Below, piece by piece: positions 7,450 through 14,947 of a stretch of DNA of 64,000 nucleotides. A model generated the notes under the pieces. That model saw nothing but the letters and a program-made list of their open reading frames with translations. It was not told the DNA's origin and did no database searches. Origin of the DNA: an uncultured bacterium. GTDB taxonomy: Bacteria > Vulcanimicrobiota > Xenobia > Xenobiales > Xenobiaceae. The stretch covers positions 62,001 to 126,000 of the forward strand of contig CAKUDB010000003.1 in assembly GCA_934644775.1 (NCBI GenBank), in the 5' to 3' direction. Every line of letters starts with the position of its first letter. The stretch's first letter is position 1. Made by a program: the position numbers and the translations under genes.

Positions 7450-9342
7450 ATGTCCAATATTTTAAAAAACGGGTGGCCCATTCCCAGATTCGATTTAGCG
7501 TTAAGCTTTACAGATATTCAATGGATTATTAGCGAAATCAATCAAGCCAGAAATAGCGAAGTAGAAAAGTTTGAAAATAAATTTGCCGAGCATATAGGCG
7601 TAAAAAAGGCAATCTATATGGCTTCAGGCCGGGCAGCTCTCTATCTTATCTTGCAATGTCTCAATTTAGCTCCCCATTCGAAAGTGATGATCCCGGCCTG
7701 GACCCATCACTCTATCCCATCGGCCATAATTGCCGCCGGCTTGCAGCCCCATTTGGTAGATATTCGCCAGGGCAGTTGGGTAATGGCCCCAGAAACTATC
7801 CTAGACGAAGATTGGGAAGGGGTTTCGGCCATTATTATTACTCATATGTACGGATGTCCAGCTCCAGCAGAAGAGCTGGCCGATATAGCTAGAAGTAAAG
7901 GCATAGTAGTAATTGAAGATTGTACTCAAGCTTTCGGAGCCACCATTAAGGGTAAAAAAGCAGGCTCTTGGGGCGACGCAGCCATATTTTCTTTAGCTTT
8001 AACCCAGAATTTTACTACTTTGGGCGGCGGCATGGCTGTCTTTCAAGATGAGCATTTAGCCGAGATAGCTACTTTGCGCATGGAAGATTCCTATATTGCG
8101 CCCAGTTCTTCTATCTATCCGCAAATTTTTAAAGCGGCGGCTCTGTGGGCGGGCACTACTACCTTGGGCTTTACAGCTAGCGCTTATGTTTTGCTCAGTA
8201 TCGGTTGGTCTTTTTTAGGTAAAGACGCTTTGCACAGCATGTTTGAAGACAGTATCAATACCAATGCGCCCGACATAAGCGTAAAGCCTTCACCTGTCCA
8301 AGCCGCTTTGGGACGCCGCTTGCTGGATTGGGCCCAAGAGCAAAATACTTTACGTACCCAAAATGGCCAAAAGTTGGTAAAACTTCTCCAGCAAGCTAAT
8401 TTGCCAGGACTACTCCTTCCAGAATTGCCCAACTACGGCCAATCGGTCTTTACCTCTTTTGTAGTTGGCCATATTGAGAATGAAAAGCTGGCCCGCCAAC
8501 TTTCCAGCCATAGCATCGATACCTCTCCAGGTTACTTAAAGCCCATACAACAGATTCCCATCTTTTCCGATTCGGTCAGCTACACTAGTAAATTAACCAA
8601 CACCAATTTGCTAGCCCGAGTCCAATTACATTTGCCTATGTATCCGCGACTTAAAGAAGCAGACTTAGAGCGCATAGTTAAAGGTTGCCGCTACTCCTTG
8701 GATACCATTCTCCATTACGGAGGCCAAACAGAATTTGCTCTGCCCCAAGTAAAAGATGAAAAGCCCCACTCGGTAACATACAGACCTAGTTCGGAGTCGG
8801 CCCCAGCCAATATTGCCAGATCTGTCAGAACTGCTGTAGATAAAACAGATACTTATGATATTAACTCCGATTCACCCAGGCCTATTGCTCCCCCACCTGC
8901 TGCCAAGTTGCGCCCCGTAGCTCCACCTTTACCTACCGCCGCTACGTTGCCAACCACCACACGCCCAGTAGCTCCACCTTTACCTACTGCCGCTACGTCG
9001 CCAACCACTACACGCCCCGTAGCTCCACCTTTACCTACTGCCGCTACGCCACCAACCACCACACGCCCAGTAGCTCCACCCTTACCTACTGCCGCTACGC
9101 CACCAACCACCACACGCCCAGTAGCTCCACCTTTACCTACTGCCGCTACGCCACCAACCACTACACGCCCAGTAGCTCCACCTTTACCTACTGCCGCTAC
9201 GCCACCAACCACTACACGCCCAGTAGCTCCGCCCCTTTCGGCCCGGCCGGTAGCTTCTTCTTTAGCCAAAAACATTTTAGCTTTACGCAAGAGCACTACT
9301 CTAAGTAAAAGTGACAGTTCCGAGCCCCCTTTGCAAAAATAA
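7450..9342 (+). CDS. DegT/DnrJ/EryC1-fold protein lacking the PLP lysine, with proline-rich repeat tail
   Basis: Residues 1 to about 425 follow the sugar aminotransferase fold: a phosphate-site SGRAAL near 59, HMYGCPAP near 132 and the pyridoxal-contacting EDCTQAFG at 156-163. The position that should hold the Schiff-base lysine is glutamine (TQN, Q186); the relative at 13835-14935 has SKN with K185 there. An unusual hydrophobic stretch lies near 225-250. Residues from about 430 form a disordered Ser/Pro-rich tail with six 17-residue repeats (488-589) and a partial seventh. Transamination is therefore unlikely; a dehydratase-like or structural role is possible. No good Shine-Dalgarno site precedes the ATG (GGGAG is about 19 bases away). 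A promoter and structured leader follow, so it is probably transcribed alone. Confidence 0.8.
   Translation: MSNILKNGWPIPRFDLALSFTDIQWIISEINQARNSEVEKFENKFAEHIGVKKAIYMASGRAALYLILQCLNLAPHSKVMIPAWTHHSIPSAIIAAGLQPHLVDIRQGSWVMAPETILDEDWEGVSAIIITHMYGCPAPAEELADIARSKGIVVIEDCTQAFGATIKGKKAGSWGDAAIFSLALTQNFTTLGGGMAVFQDEHLAEIATLRMEDSYIAPSSSIYPQIFKAAALWAGTTTLGFTASAYVLLSIGWSFLGKDALHSMFEDSINTNAPDISVKPSPVQAALGRRLLDWAQEQNTLRTQNGQKLVKLLQQANLPGLLLPELPNYGQSVFTSFVVGHIENEKLARQLSSHSIDTSPGYLKPIQQIPIFSDSVSYTSKLTNTNLLARVQLHLPMYPRLKEADLERIVKGCRYSLDTILHYGGQTEFALPQVKDEKPHSVTYRPSSESAPANIARSVRTAVDKTDTYDINSDSPRPIAPPPAAKLRPVAPPLPTAATLPTTTRPVAPPLPTAATSPTTTRPVAPPLPTAATPPTTTRPVAPPLPTAATPPTTTRPVAPPLPTAATPPTTTRPVAPPLPTAATPPTTTRPVAPPLSARPVASSLAKNILALRKSTTLSKSDSSEPPLQK
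8911..9237 (+). repeat. 51-bp in-frame tandem repeat, six full units plus a partial seventh
   Basis: Units start at 8911, 8962, 9013, 9064, 9115 and 9166, and a partial copy starts at 9217. Each encodes 17 residues of the form RPVAPPLPTAATxPTTT, with x being L, S or P. Copies differ mainly at third codon positions, and the last four are the most alike, which suggests recent expansion by slippage or unequal exchange. The 51-base period preserves the reading frame. Confidence 0.97.
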
Positions 9343-9419
9343 GTAAAATAATTGAGTACAAAGCAGAAAATCAGCCTTATTTGGTGAACTTTTTTTTAAA
9401 CTTTCGCCAGTTTCACTCC

Positions 9420-9448
9420 TTGACTACTTTTGGGGGGCGGTCTACAAT
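9420..9448 (+). promoter_or_regulatory. Strong sigma-70-type promoter ahead of the structured leader
   Basis: TTGACT at 9420-9425 and TACAAT at 9443-9448 are separated by exactly 17 bases, each one mismatch from consensus. The predicted start near 9455 gives a leader of about 230 bases before the zinc-ribbon gene. Confidence 0.75.
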
Positions 9449-9454
9449 TTTGGG

Positions 9455-9683
9455 GCGAATTGGAATAAAAGCTACGACTTCCCTTAATGCTGGTTGTTTC
9501 GTTGCTTATATTTAGTCAAAATAAATATGGGTGGGGCATCATCCATTGCGGAGAGAACTCGTAAAACCTGCATTTCAGCAGGCGAGATTTGTTGGTATCC
9601 GATAATCCCTGGGCCCAGAGCCCTGGGAAGTATGTCAAAAAGCTCGCATTCCCGTTGGCAACTTCCTGTTGGAGGAAATTAGA
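9455..9683 (+). promoter_or_regulatory. Long structured 5' leader (or small RNA) of the zinc-ribbon gene
   Basis: About 230 bases lie between the promoter and the start codon. A nested stem pairs CTCG (9558-9561) with CGAG (9583-9586) and CCTGC (9567-9571) with GCAGG (9578-9582), leaving a TAAAA bulge and a 6-base loop. Near the end, ACTTCC (9661-9666) can pair with GGAAGT (9626-9631), or its CTTCC can pair with the Shine-Dalgarno GGAGG (9671-9675) across a 4-base loop. The two pairings exclude each other, which is the layout of a translational switch. I could not match it to a riboswitch class, 6S RNA, SRP RNA or tmRNA that I know. Confidence 0.5.
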
Positions 9684-9989
9684 GTGTTTTCTGATCGTAC
9701 TTTAACTTGCTGTGATTGCGGTGAAACTTTCGTTTTTACAGCCGGTGAGCAAGAGTTTTACAATTCCAAAGGTTTTTCCAGTGATCCCCGCCGCTGCCCG
9801 GAGTGCCGCCGCAACCACAAACGCGAGCGCGAAAGTGGCTCTTTAGGCCGCTCTAACGGTACCCGTGAGATGTTCGAAGTCGTTTGCGCCGAATGCGGAA
9901 AGACTGCCAAGGTGCCTTTCCGTCCCCGCAACGACAAGCCCGTTTATTGTGCCGAATGCTTCAAAAATCACGGCGGGGCTCACCACTAA
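9684..9989 (+). CDS. Small zinc-ribbon protein with two CxxC-CxxC modules
   Basis: A 101-residue, presumably cytoplasmic protein. The first module has CDCG and CPEC and matches the 'probable zinc-binding domain' family (zf-trcl type: DRTLTCCDCG...F). The second has CAECG and CAEC around the conserved VPFRPRNDKPVYC stretch. Function is unknown; such proteins are thought to bind nucleic acid or protein partners. The start is taken as GTG 9684 because GGAGG (9671-9675) lies 8 bases upstream; the in-frame TTG at 9669 overlaps that site and would destroy its role. An intrinsic terminator follows 67 bases after the stop, so it is a single-gene unit with its own promoter and leader. Confidence 0.88.
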   Translation: MFSDRTLTCCDCGETFVFTAGEQEFYNSKGFSSDPRRCPECRRNHKRERESGSLGRSNGTREMFEVVCAECGKTAKVPFRPRNDKPVYCAECFKNHGGAHH

Positions 9990-10056
9990 AAAAAATACTG
10001 GCCATTTAAGTAGTTGGCCCCACTTTTCGTCTTTCGAAGGGGCAAAAAAGCGCTAG

Positions 10057-10092
10057 ACCGTCCCTTCGTTTGGGGGGACGGTTTTCTTTTTA
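10057..10092 (+). terminator. Rho-independent terminator of the zinc-ribbon gene
   Basis: ACCGTCCC (10057-10064) pairs with GGGACGGT (10075-10082), followed at once by a T-rich tract. A textbook intrinsic terminator. Confidence 0.9.
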
Positions 10093-10144
10093 GGCGAAGT
10101 AGCGCCGCCATCTAAAGTTTTTTTTACTAAAGAAAGCCGCACCT

Positions 10145-11095
10145 ATGTTCAATCACCAACTTATCAAACAAGCAGCCCAAGAATTAGCCCAAGGGGGGAT
10201 GGTCGCTTTTCCTACAGAAACGGTATACGGCTTGGGGGCAGATGCTGCCAATATTGAAGCTATCAAGCGAGTATATGCTTTGAAAGGTAGGCCGGCCGAT
10301 CACCCTTCTATAGTCCATTTAGACAGTTTAGACAAACTGGAGCTTTGGGCCAGAGAAGTGCCCGAAGCAGCCCGCAAGTTGGCCGAGCACTTTTGGCCGG
10401 GCCCCATGACCCTTATTTTACCCAAACGCCCCGAAGTTCTGCCCCAAGTAACTGGCGGCCAAGATAGCGTAGGTATCAGAATCCCGGCCCACCCTTTAAC
10501 TAGAGAGCTTATTTCTGTCTTTGGGCGAGGTTTGATCGGCCCTTCAGCCAACCGCTTCGGCCACATTAGCCCCACTTGCGCCGAGCATGTGCGTGAAGAG
10601 TTTGGCTCTTTACTTAAGTTTATACTCGATGGCGGCCCCTGCGCCGTAGGTGTAGAATCAACTATTATAGATTTTTCCCAAGCTAAACCAGTTATCGTGC
10701 GTCCAGGTATGCTTAGCGCCTCAGTTATTAGCGAAATTGCCGGTTTTCCTATCGCTTGCGGCCAAGGCAGCAAAGCTCCCGGCACCTTAAAGAAGCACTA
10801 TGCTCCCAACACTCCAGCCCAAATGGTCTCTAGCGAAGAGCTGCTAGCCCTAATTGAGCGAAGCGACCGACCACTAGTAATACTGGCTAGGCATAAAATG
10901 GCCATACCTGCCGACAAACAAGTGCGCTGCCTCAATTTGCCGGACAATCCCCAGGGTTATGCCCAAGCGGTCTATAGTATGCTCCGCTATGCCGACAGTT
11001 TGCGAGCCTACTCTATTCTTATAGAGCAACCACCGGAAGGTGAAGAAGGCTGGACCGCCGTTAAAGATCGCTTACAGCGCGCTTGCGCCCACTAA
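10145..11095 (+). CDS. sua5: Threonylcarbamoyl-AMP synthase, Sua5 type
   Basis: It makes L-threonylcarbamoyl-AMP from threonine, bicarbonate and ATP, the first step of the t6A37 modification of tRNAs that read ANN codons. Residues 1 to about 205 are the YrdC-fold catalytic domain: FPTETVYGLGADA near 22, KGRPADHPSIVH near 47, FWPGPMTLIL near 83, GPSANRFGHISPT near 131 and ESTIIDF near 170. The remaining 110 residues are the smaller Sua5 C-terminal domain joined by a linker with the usual APGTLKKHYAP motif. The full 316-residue length distinguishes it from short TsaC. It stands alone between the terminator of the zinc-ribbon gene and the DUF2760/Hsp70 pair. Confidence 0.95.
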   Translation: MFNHQLIKQAAQELAQGGMVAFPTETVYGLGADAANIEAIKRVYALKGRPADHPSIVHLDSLDKLELWAREVPEAARKLAEHFWPGPMTLILPKRPEVLPQVTGGQDSVGIRIPAHPLTRELISVFGRGLIGPSANRFGHISPTCAEHVREEFGSLLKFILDGGPCAVGVESTIIDFSQAKPVIVRPGMLSASVISEIAGFPIACGQGSKAPGTLKKHYAPNTPAQMVSSEELLALIERSDRPLVILARHKMAIPADKQVRCLNLPDNPQGYAQAVYSMLRYADSLRAYSILIEQPPEGEEGWTAVKDRLQRACAH

Positions 11096-11176
11096 CCTTA
11101 AAAGCGTCGCCTCCTCTTTAAGAGTAAGGTAGCTCGAGGCAGGGAGTCTACCCTAATTTGGCCAAAAAATCAAATT

Positions 11177-11683
11177 ATGCGTATAATTACAGCTTTTAAA
11201 GCTTTTTTTAAAGCTTTGTTCAACAAAGAATTTGCCAATAAATTGGCCCTTTTACTGACAAATAGTTCCGATATTCAGGCTCCTCCTAGCCAAGCCCCCT
11301 CACTCTACCCCGGTGCAGTGGGAGTTTTGACTTTGCTGCAGCGTGAAGGACGCTTTATCGATTTTTTACAAGAAGATTTAGAAAATGTCCCCGACGCTCA
11401 AGTCGGAGCCGTAGTAAAATCGACCGTTTATAAAGGCTGCCGCCAAGCTCTCCAAGAATACCTGATTCTGGAGCCTGTTTGTCCCGAAGAAGAGGGGAGA
11501 GAAATTACTATAGAAGCCGGTTTCGATCCTGGGGCCATTCGCTTAGTAGGCAAGGTAGAAGGGGATCCGCCTTTTAAAGGGATATTACGCCACAAAGGTT
11601 GGCGCTTACAAAAGGCCAATTTGCCTCAGAGTGCCCAGGATAACGATACTGATATTGTTTGTCCAGCCGAAGTGGAATTATAA
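11177..11683 (+). CDS. DUF2760 family protein, partner of the adjacent Hsp70
   Basis: A 168-residue protein whose central and C-terminal part (from SLYPGAVGVLTLLQREG near residue 42 to GILRHKGWRL near 137) matches the DUF2760 family as I recall it. These genes are often found directly upstream of Hsp70-like genes, as here, 47 bases away on the same strand. The N-terminus (about 1-35) is a Phe- and Ala-rich amphipathic helix. Function is unknown; a dedicated cofactor or substrate adaptor of the Hsp70 is an inference from gene order. The start has only a weak ribosome site. Confidence 0.8.
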   Translation: MRIITAFKAFFKALFNKEFANKLALLLTNSSDIQAPPSQAPSLYPGAVGVLTLLQREGRFIDFLQEDLENVPDAQVGAVVKSTVYKGCRQALQEYLILEPVCPEEEGREITIEAGFDPGAIRLVGKVEGDPPFKGILRHKGWRLQKANLPQSAQDNDTDIVCPAEVEL

Positions 11684-11730
11684 GCCGAAAGTCCTAAATT
11701 GGCTTCGACTATCGTGGGAGATGTTTGTAT

Positions 11731-13572
11731 ATGATTATAGGTATAGACTTAGGAACAACCAATTGTGCCTTAGCTTGGTCTGACCCGGAAGCTAGGCCGC
11801 TAGAAGCTAAAGCTAGCCGAGAGACTCCCCCTATAAATCATTTTGCCATTTCCCAACTTACTTATCCAGCCACAGTCGAAACGCGCAAAACCCTACCCTC
11901 TTTCCTTTATTTCCCTGGCCCCCACGAATTGCCCGCCCACAGTATCGAACTACCTTGGGACAAAGAAGCTAAAGACATAGTAGGTTATATGGCCCGCCAA
12001 CAAGGGGCCAAAGTGCCCCACCGAGTCGTTTCCTCGGCTAAATCTTGGCTTTCAAGCGAAAAGATCGAGCGCAACGCCCCTATTCTCCCTTGGAATGCTC
12101 CTCAAGAGGTAGAACATATCTCCCCTATCGACGCTTCAGCCCGTTATCTGGAGCATTTGCGCTCGGCCTGGAATTATGAGCACCCTGAGCACCCCTTAGA
12201 AGAGCAACAAGTAGTCCTAACTGTACCCGCCTCCTTCGACACTATTGCCAGAGAGCTTACCGTCCAAGCGGCCCACCAAGCTGGCCTTAAGAATTTAACC
12301 CTCTTAGAAGAACCTCAAGCTGCTTTTTACGCTTGGCTGGGCAACAGCGAAGAAGACTGGCGCTCCCAAGTGACGGTTGGCGACAAAATTTTGGTATGTG
12401 ATATAGGCGGAGGCACCACCGACTTTAGCCTTATTACCGTAACTAGCCAGGAGGGCAACCTCTCTCTAGAGCGCTCAGCAGTAGGAGATCACCTCTTACT
12501 GGGCGGCGACAATATGGACTTAACTTTGGCAGTGTATATGCAGCAAAAGCTAAAGACCGAGCGCAAAATTAAGCTCGATACTTGGCAAATGCAAGTATTA
12601 ACCCACGCTTGTCGCACTGCCAAAGAGCAACTGCTGCAAGAAGATGGCGAAGAAGAGTGGAGCCTTACTATCCCTGGGCGCGGCAGCAGTTTGATAGCTT
12701 CTTCTATTACCGCTTCTTTAAGCCGCCCAGTAACCGAGCAACTTATTATCGAGGGTTTCTTTCCCAAGTGCTCCCTCGACGAACAAGCTGAGCGCTCCCG
12801 CCAAAGTGGTTTACGCGAATTGGGCTTGCCTTTTGAAACTAATCCGGCTATTACCAAACATTTAGCCAGATTCTTAGCGGCCAACAAACCCGAAGAGGCC
12901 TCCGCCCCCATTTTTACCCCCACAGCCATTCTCTTTAACGGCGGCGTCCTTAAAGCTCCCCTCTTACGCCGCCGTTTAGTCGAAACCTTAAACTCTTGGT
13001 TAGAATCTGTAGGAGCCGCTCCAGTAAAAGAATTAGTTGGGGCCGACTACGATTTAGCCGTAGCTCGCGGAGCTGTACGCAGCGGTTTAGCCAGCCAAGG
13101 GGCGGGTATCAGAATAAAAGCCGGCACCAATCGCTCTTATTACGTTGGCGTCGAAACTTCTATGCCGGCTGTTCCCGGCTTTGTTCCGCCCATAAAAGCT
13201 TTATGTGTAGCTCCTTTCGGTCTAGAAGAAGACTCACGCGAGCGCTTACCCAACCGCAGCTTCGGCTTAGTTATAGGCCAACCGGCAGAATTTCGTTTCT
13301 TGGCTTCCACCTGTCGTCAACAAGACAAGATTGGCGATTTAATCGACGACTGGGAAGAAGATATTGAAGAATTGCCCTCTTTACAAGTTACCTTGCCAGC
13401 CGAAGCTGGAGAAGTTGGTAAAGTAGTTCCTGTCACCTTAGAGACTTATGTCACCGAAGTGGGCACTTTAGAAGTTTGGTGTTGCCAAGATTCTATTCCC
13501 AAATGGCGCTTAGAATTTGAAATGCGCAGCAAAGGTCAGTCGGAAGTAAAAGCTGCTTCAAGCCCAATTTAG
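11731..13572 (+). CDS. Hsp70/DnaK-like ATPase, divergent family
   Basis: An actin-fold chaperone ATPase. Visible elements are the N-terminal phosphate loop IGIDLGTTNCALAW, the VLTVPASFD stretch, LLEEPQAAFYAW, the second phosphate loop VCDIGGGTTDFSLI and an adenosine-site-like LFNGGVLKAPLLRRRL. Its C-terminal region of roughly 150 residues does not resemble the DnaK substrate domain or lid, so it belongs with the Hsp70 variants linked to DUF2760 rather than DnaK proper. The start is set at ATG 11731, 10 bases after GGGAG; an in-frame TTG at 11725 would be only 4 bases away. It is probably an operon with the preceding gene; clients are unknown. Confidence 0.9.
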   Translation: MIIGIDLGTTNCALAWSDPEARPLEAKASRETPPINHFAISQLTYPATVETRKTLPSFLYFPGPHELPAHSIELPWDKEAKDIVGYMARQQGAKVPHRVVSSAKSWLSSEKIERNAPILPWNAPQEVEHISPIDASARYLEHLRSAWNYEHPEHPLEEQQVVLTVPASFDTIARELTVQAAHQAGLKNLTLLEEPQAAFYAWLGNSEEDWRSQVTVGDKILVCDIGGGTTDFSLITVTSQEGNLSLERSAVGDHLLLGGDNMDLTLAVYMQQKLKTERKIKLDTWQMQVLTHACRTAKEQLLQEDGEEEWSLTIPGRGSSLIASSITASLSRPVTEQLIIEGFFPKCSLDEQAERSRQSGLRELGLPFETNPAITKHLARFLAANKPEEASAPIFTPTAILFNGGVLKAPLLRRRLVETLNSWLESVGAAPVKELVGADYDLAVARGAVRSGLASQGAGIRIKAGTNRSYYVGVETSMPAVPGFVPPIKALCVAPFGLEEDSRERLPNRSFGLVIGQPAEFRFLASTCRQQDKIGDLIDDWEEDIEELPSLQVTLPAEAGEVGKVVPVTLETYVTEVGTLEVWCCQDSIPKWRLEFEMRSKGQSEVKAASSPI

Positions 13573-13751
13573 GCTACTAGGTTCAGGCTGGCTCTTAAAA
13601 ATATCGCCAATTTTGGCAGGGCTTGCCCCTTAGGCTTGGAAGATAGGCCCCTGTAATGCTTTGGGAGCGCTAACCCTAGTTAAGAGGTTAGTCCTTTCAA
13701 TACTGCGCCCAAAGTCCAGTTGGATAATTTTTATCACCTATATTTTGCCGA

Positions 13752-13785
13752 CGGAAAACTCTACTTTAAATTAGAGAGTTTTCTG
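13752..13785. terminator. Hairpin between Hsp70 and the aminotransferase operon
   Basis: GAAAACTCT (13754-13762) pairs with AGAGTTTTC (13775-13783), extendable by two more pairs. The A- and T-rich arms make it a plausible but not classical terminator for the Hsp70 unit. The rest of the 262-base gap also holds a short CTAACC/GGTTAG inverted repeat near 13671-13692. Confidence 0.45.
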
Positions 13786-13834
13786 CCATCAAAGCGGTTC
13801 CGCTCCTGATGAACGGATAGAAGGAGACATATTT

Positions 13835-14935
13835 ATGATCCCTATTTTAGAGCTTCGCACCCAGTACTCTCAGATCCAAGATGAGTTGGAAGCAGCTGTA
13901 CTGAAAGTTCTGCGCTCTACTACATATATTTTAGGCCCCGAAGTAAAAGCTTTCGAAGAAGAATTTGCGGCTTGGAACGGAGTAAAACACGGTATAGGTG
14001 TAGGAAACGGCACAGATGCTCTGCAATTGGCAATTAGGGCCCTAGATCTGAAAGCTGAAGATGAAGTGATCGTTCCTTCTTTCACCTTCGTAGCTTCCGC
14101 CGGTGCCGTAGCTTTGGTCGGCTCCAAAGTAGTTTTTGCCGATATAGATCCTCACACTTTTACTTTAGATCCGGAAAGCTTAAAAAAGGCCATTACTCCG
14201 CACACTAAAGCCGTAGTTTGCGTCCATCTTTACGGACACGCTGCCGATATTAAAGCTATAAAAGCTATTTGCCAAGAGCACAATTTAGCTTTAATTGAAG
14301 ATTGCGCTCAAGCTACCGGAGCTTGCGTAGAGGGCCAAAAGGTCGGAGGTTTTGGCGATTTAAGCTGCTTCTCGTTCTTCCCCAGCAAGAATTTGGGCGG
14401 TATCGGCGACGGCGGTATGGTTTTAACCAACAGCGACGCCTATTTTGAAAAAGTACAAATGCTGCGCGGTCATGGCAGCAAAGTGAGATATTATCACGAA
14501 ATTTTGGGCACCAACAGCCGCTTAGACGAGATTCAAGCGGCCGCTTTGCGCGTCAAGCTCAAGCATGTTGATGAATGGAACCAAAAACGTCGGGCTATAG
14601 CTCAAAAGTATACCGAAGCCCTCAAAGATAGCGGCGTTATTACTCCTATCGAGCGTGAAGGCTTCCACCATGTCTTCCACCAGTATACTATTCGCACTCC
14701 CCAGCGCGACGAGCTCTTCGACTACATGCGCGAAAATGGCGTAGGCCCAGCTATTTACTATCCAGTCTGCCTCCACTTGCAAAAGACTTTCGCTTCTAGC
14801 GGTATGAAGGAAGGCTCACTGCCTGTTTGTGAGCAACTGCAAAAAGAGGTCATGTCCTTGCCTATGTTCCCCGAACTCAACGACGAGCAAATTGCCACTG
14901 TAGTATCTACAATTAAGAATTTCCCTCGTCATTAG
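13835..14935 (+). CDS. DegT/DnrJ/EryC1/StrS-family nucleotide-sugar aminotransferase
   Basis: A PLP-dependent enzyme that aminates keto-sugars bound to nucleotides for polysaccharide or glycan synthesis. GNGTDAL at 58-64, PSFTFVASAG near 81, HLYGHAADI near 131, EDCAQATGA near 155 and the Schiff-base lysine K185 in SFFPSKN are all present, so it should be active. The 366-residue length is standard. A strong AAGGAG lies 8-9 bases before the ATG. It is followed after 12 bases by a heparinase-like gene, implying one operon with a role in making or remodelling an aminosugar-containing polymer. The exact sugar cannot be told from sequence; WlbE- or ArnB-like enzymes are close in type. Confidence 0.92.
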   Translation: MIPILELRTQYSQIQDELEAAVLKVLRSTTYILGPEVKAFEEEFAAWNGVKHGIGVGNGTDALQLAIRALDLKAEDEVIVPSFTFVASAGAVALVGSKVVFADIDPHTFTLDPESLKKAITPHTKAVVCVHLYGHAADIKAIKAICQEHNLALIEDCAQATGACVEGQKVGGFGDLSCFSFFPSKNLGGIGDGGMVLTNSDAYFEKVQMLRGHGSKVRYYHEILGTNSRLDEIQAAALRVKLKHVDEWNQKRRAIAQKYTEALKDSGVITPIEREGFHHVFHQYTIRTPQRDELFDYMRENGVGPAIYYPVCLHLQKTFASSGMKEGSLPVCEQLQKEVMSLPMFPELNDEQIATVVSTIKNFPRH

Positions 14936-14947
14936 GAGAGCGGCGAC

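Noticed and set aside
8911..9237. CRISPR-like repeat array
   Set aside because: There are no unique spacers; repeats are contiguous, in frame and coding.
8853..9296. Long minus-strand ORF of Gly/Ala/Val repeats
   Set aside because: It is the antisense shadow of the 51-bp proline repeat and has no ribosome site.
9494..9682. 62-residue plus-strand ORF before the zinc-ribbon gene
   Set aside because: It starts with TTG without a ribosome site and lies in the structured leader; its end overlaps the ribosome site of the real gene.
9455..9683. Known small RNAs (6S, SRP, RNase P, tmRNA, TPP, cobalamin, FMN, glycine, fluoride classes)
   Set aside because: The conserved cores I remember for these are not found; an Rfam search is needed to be sure.
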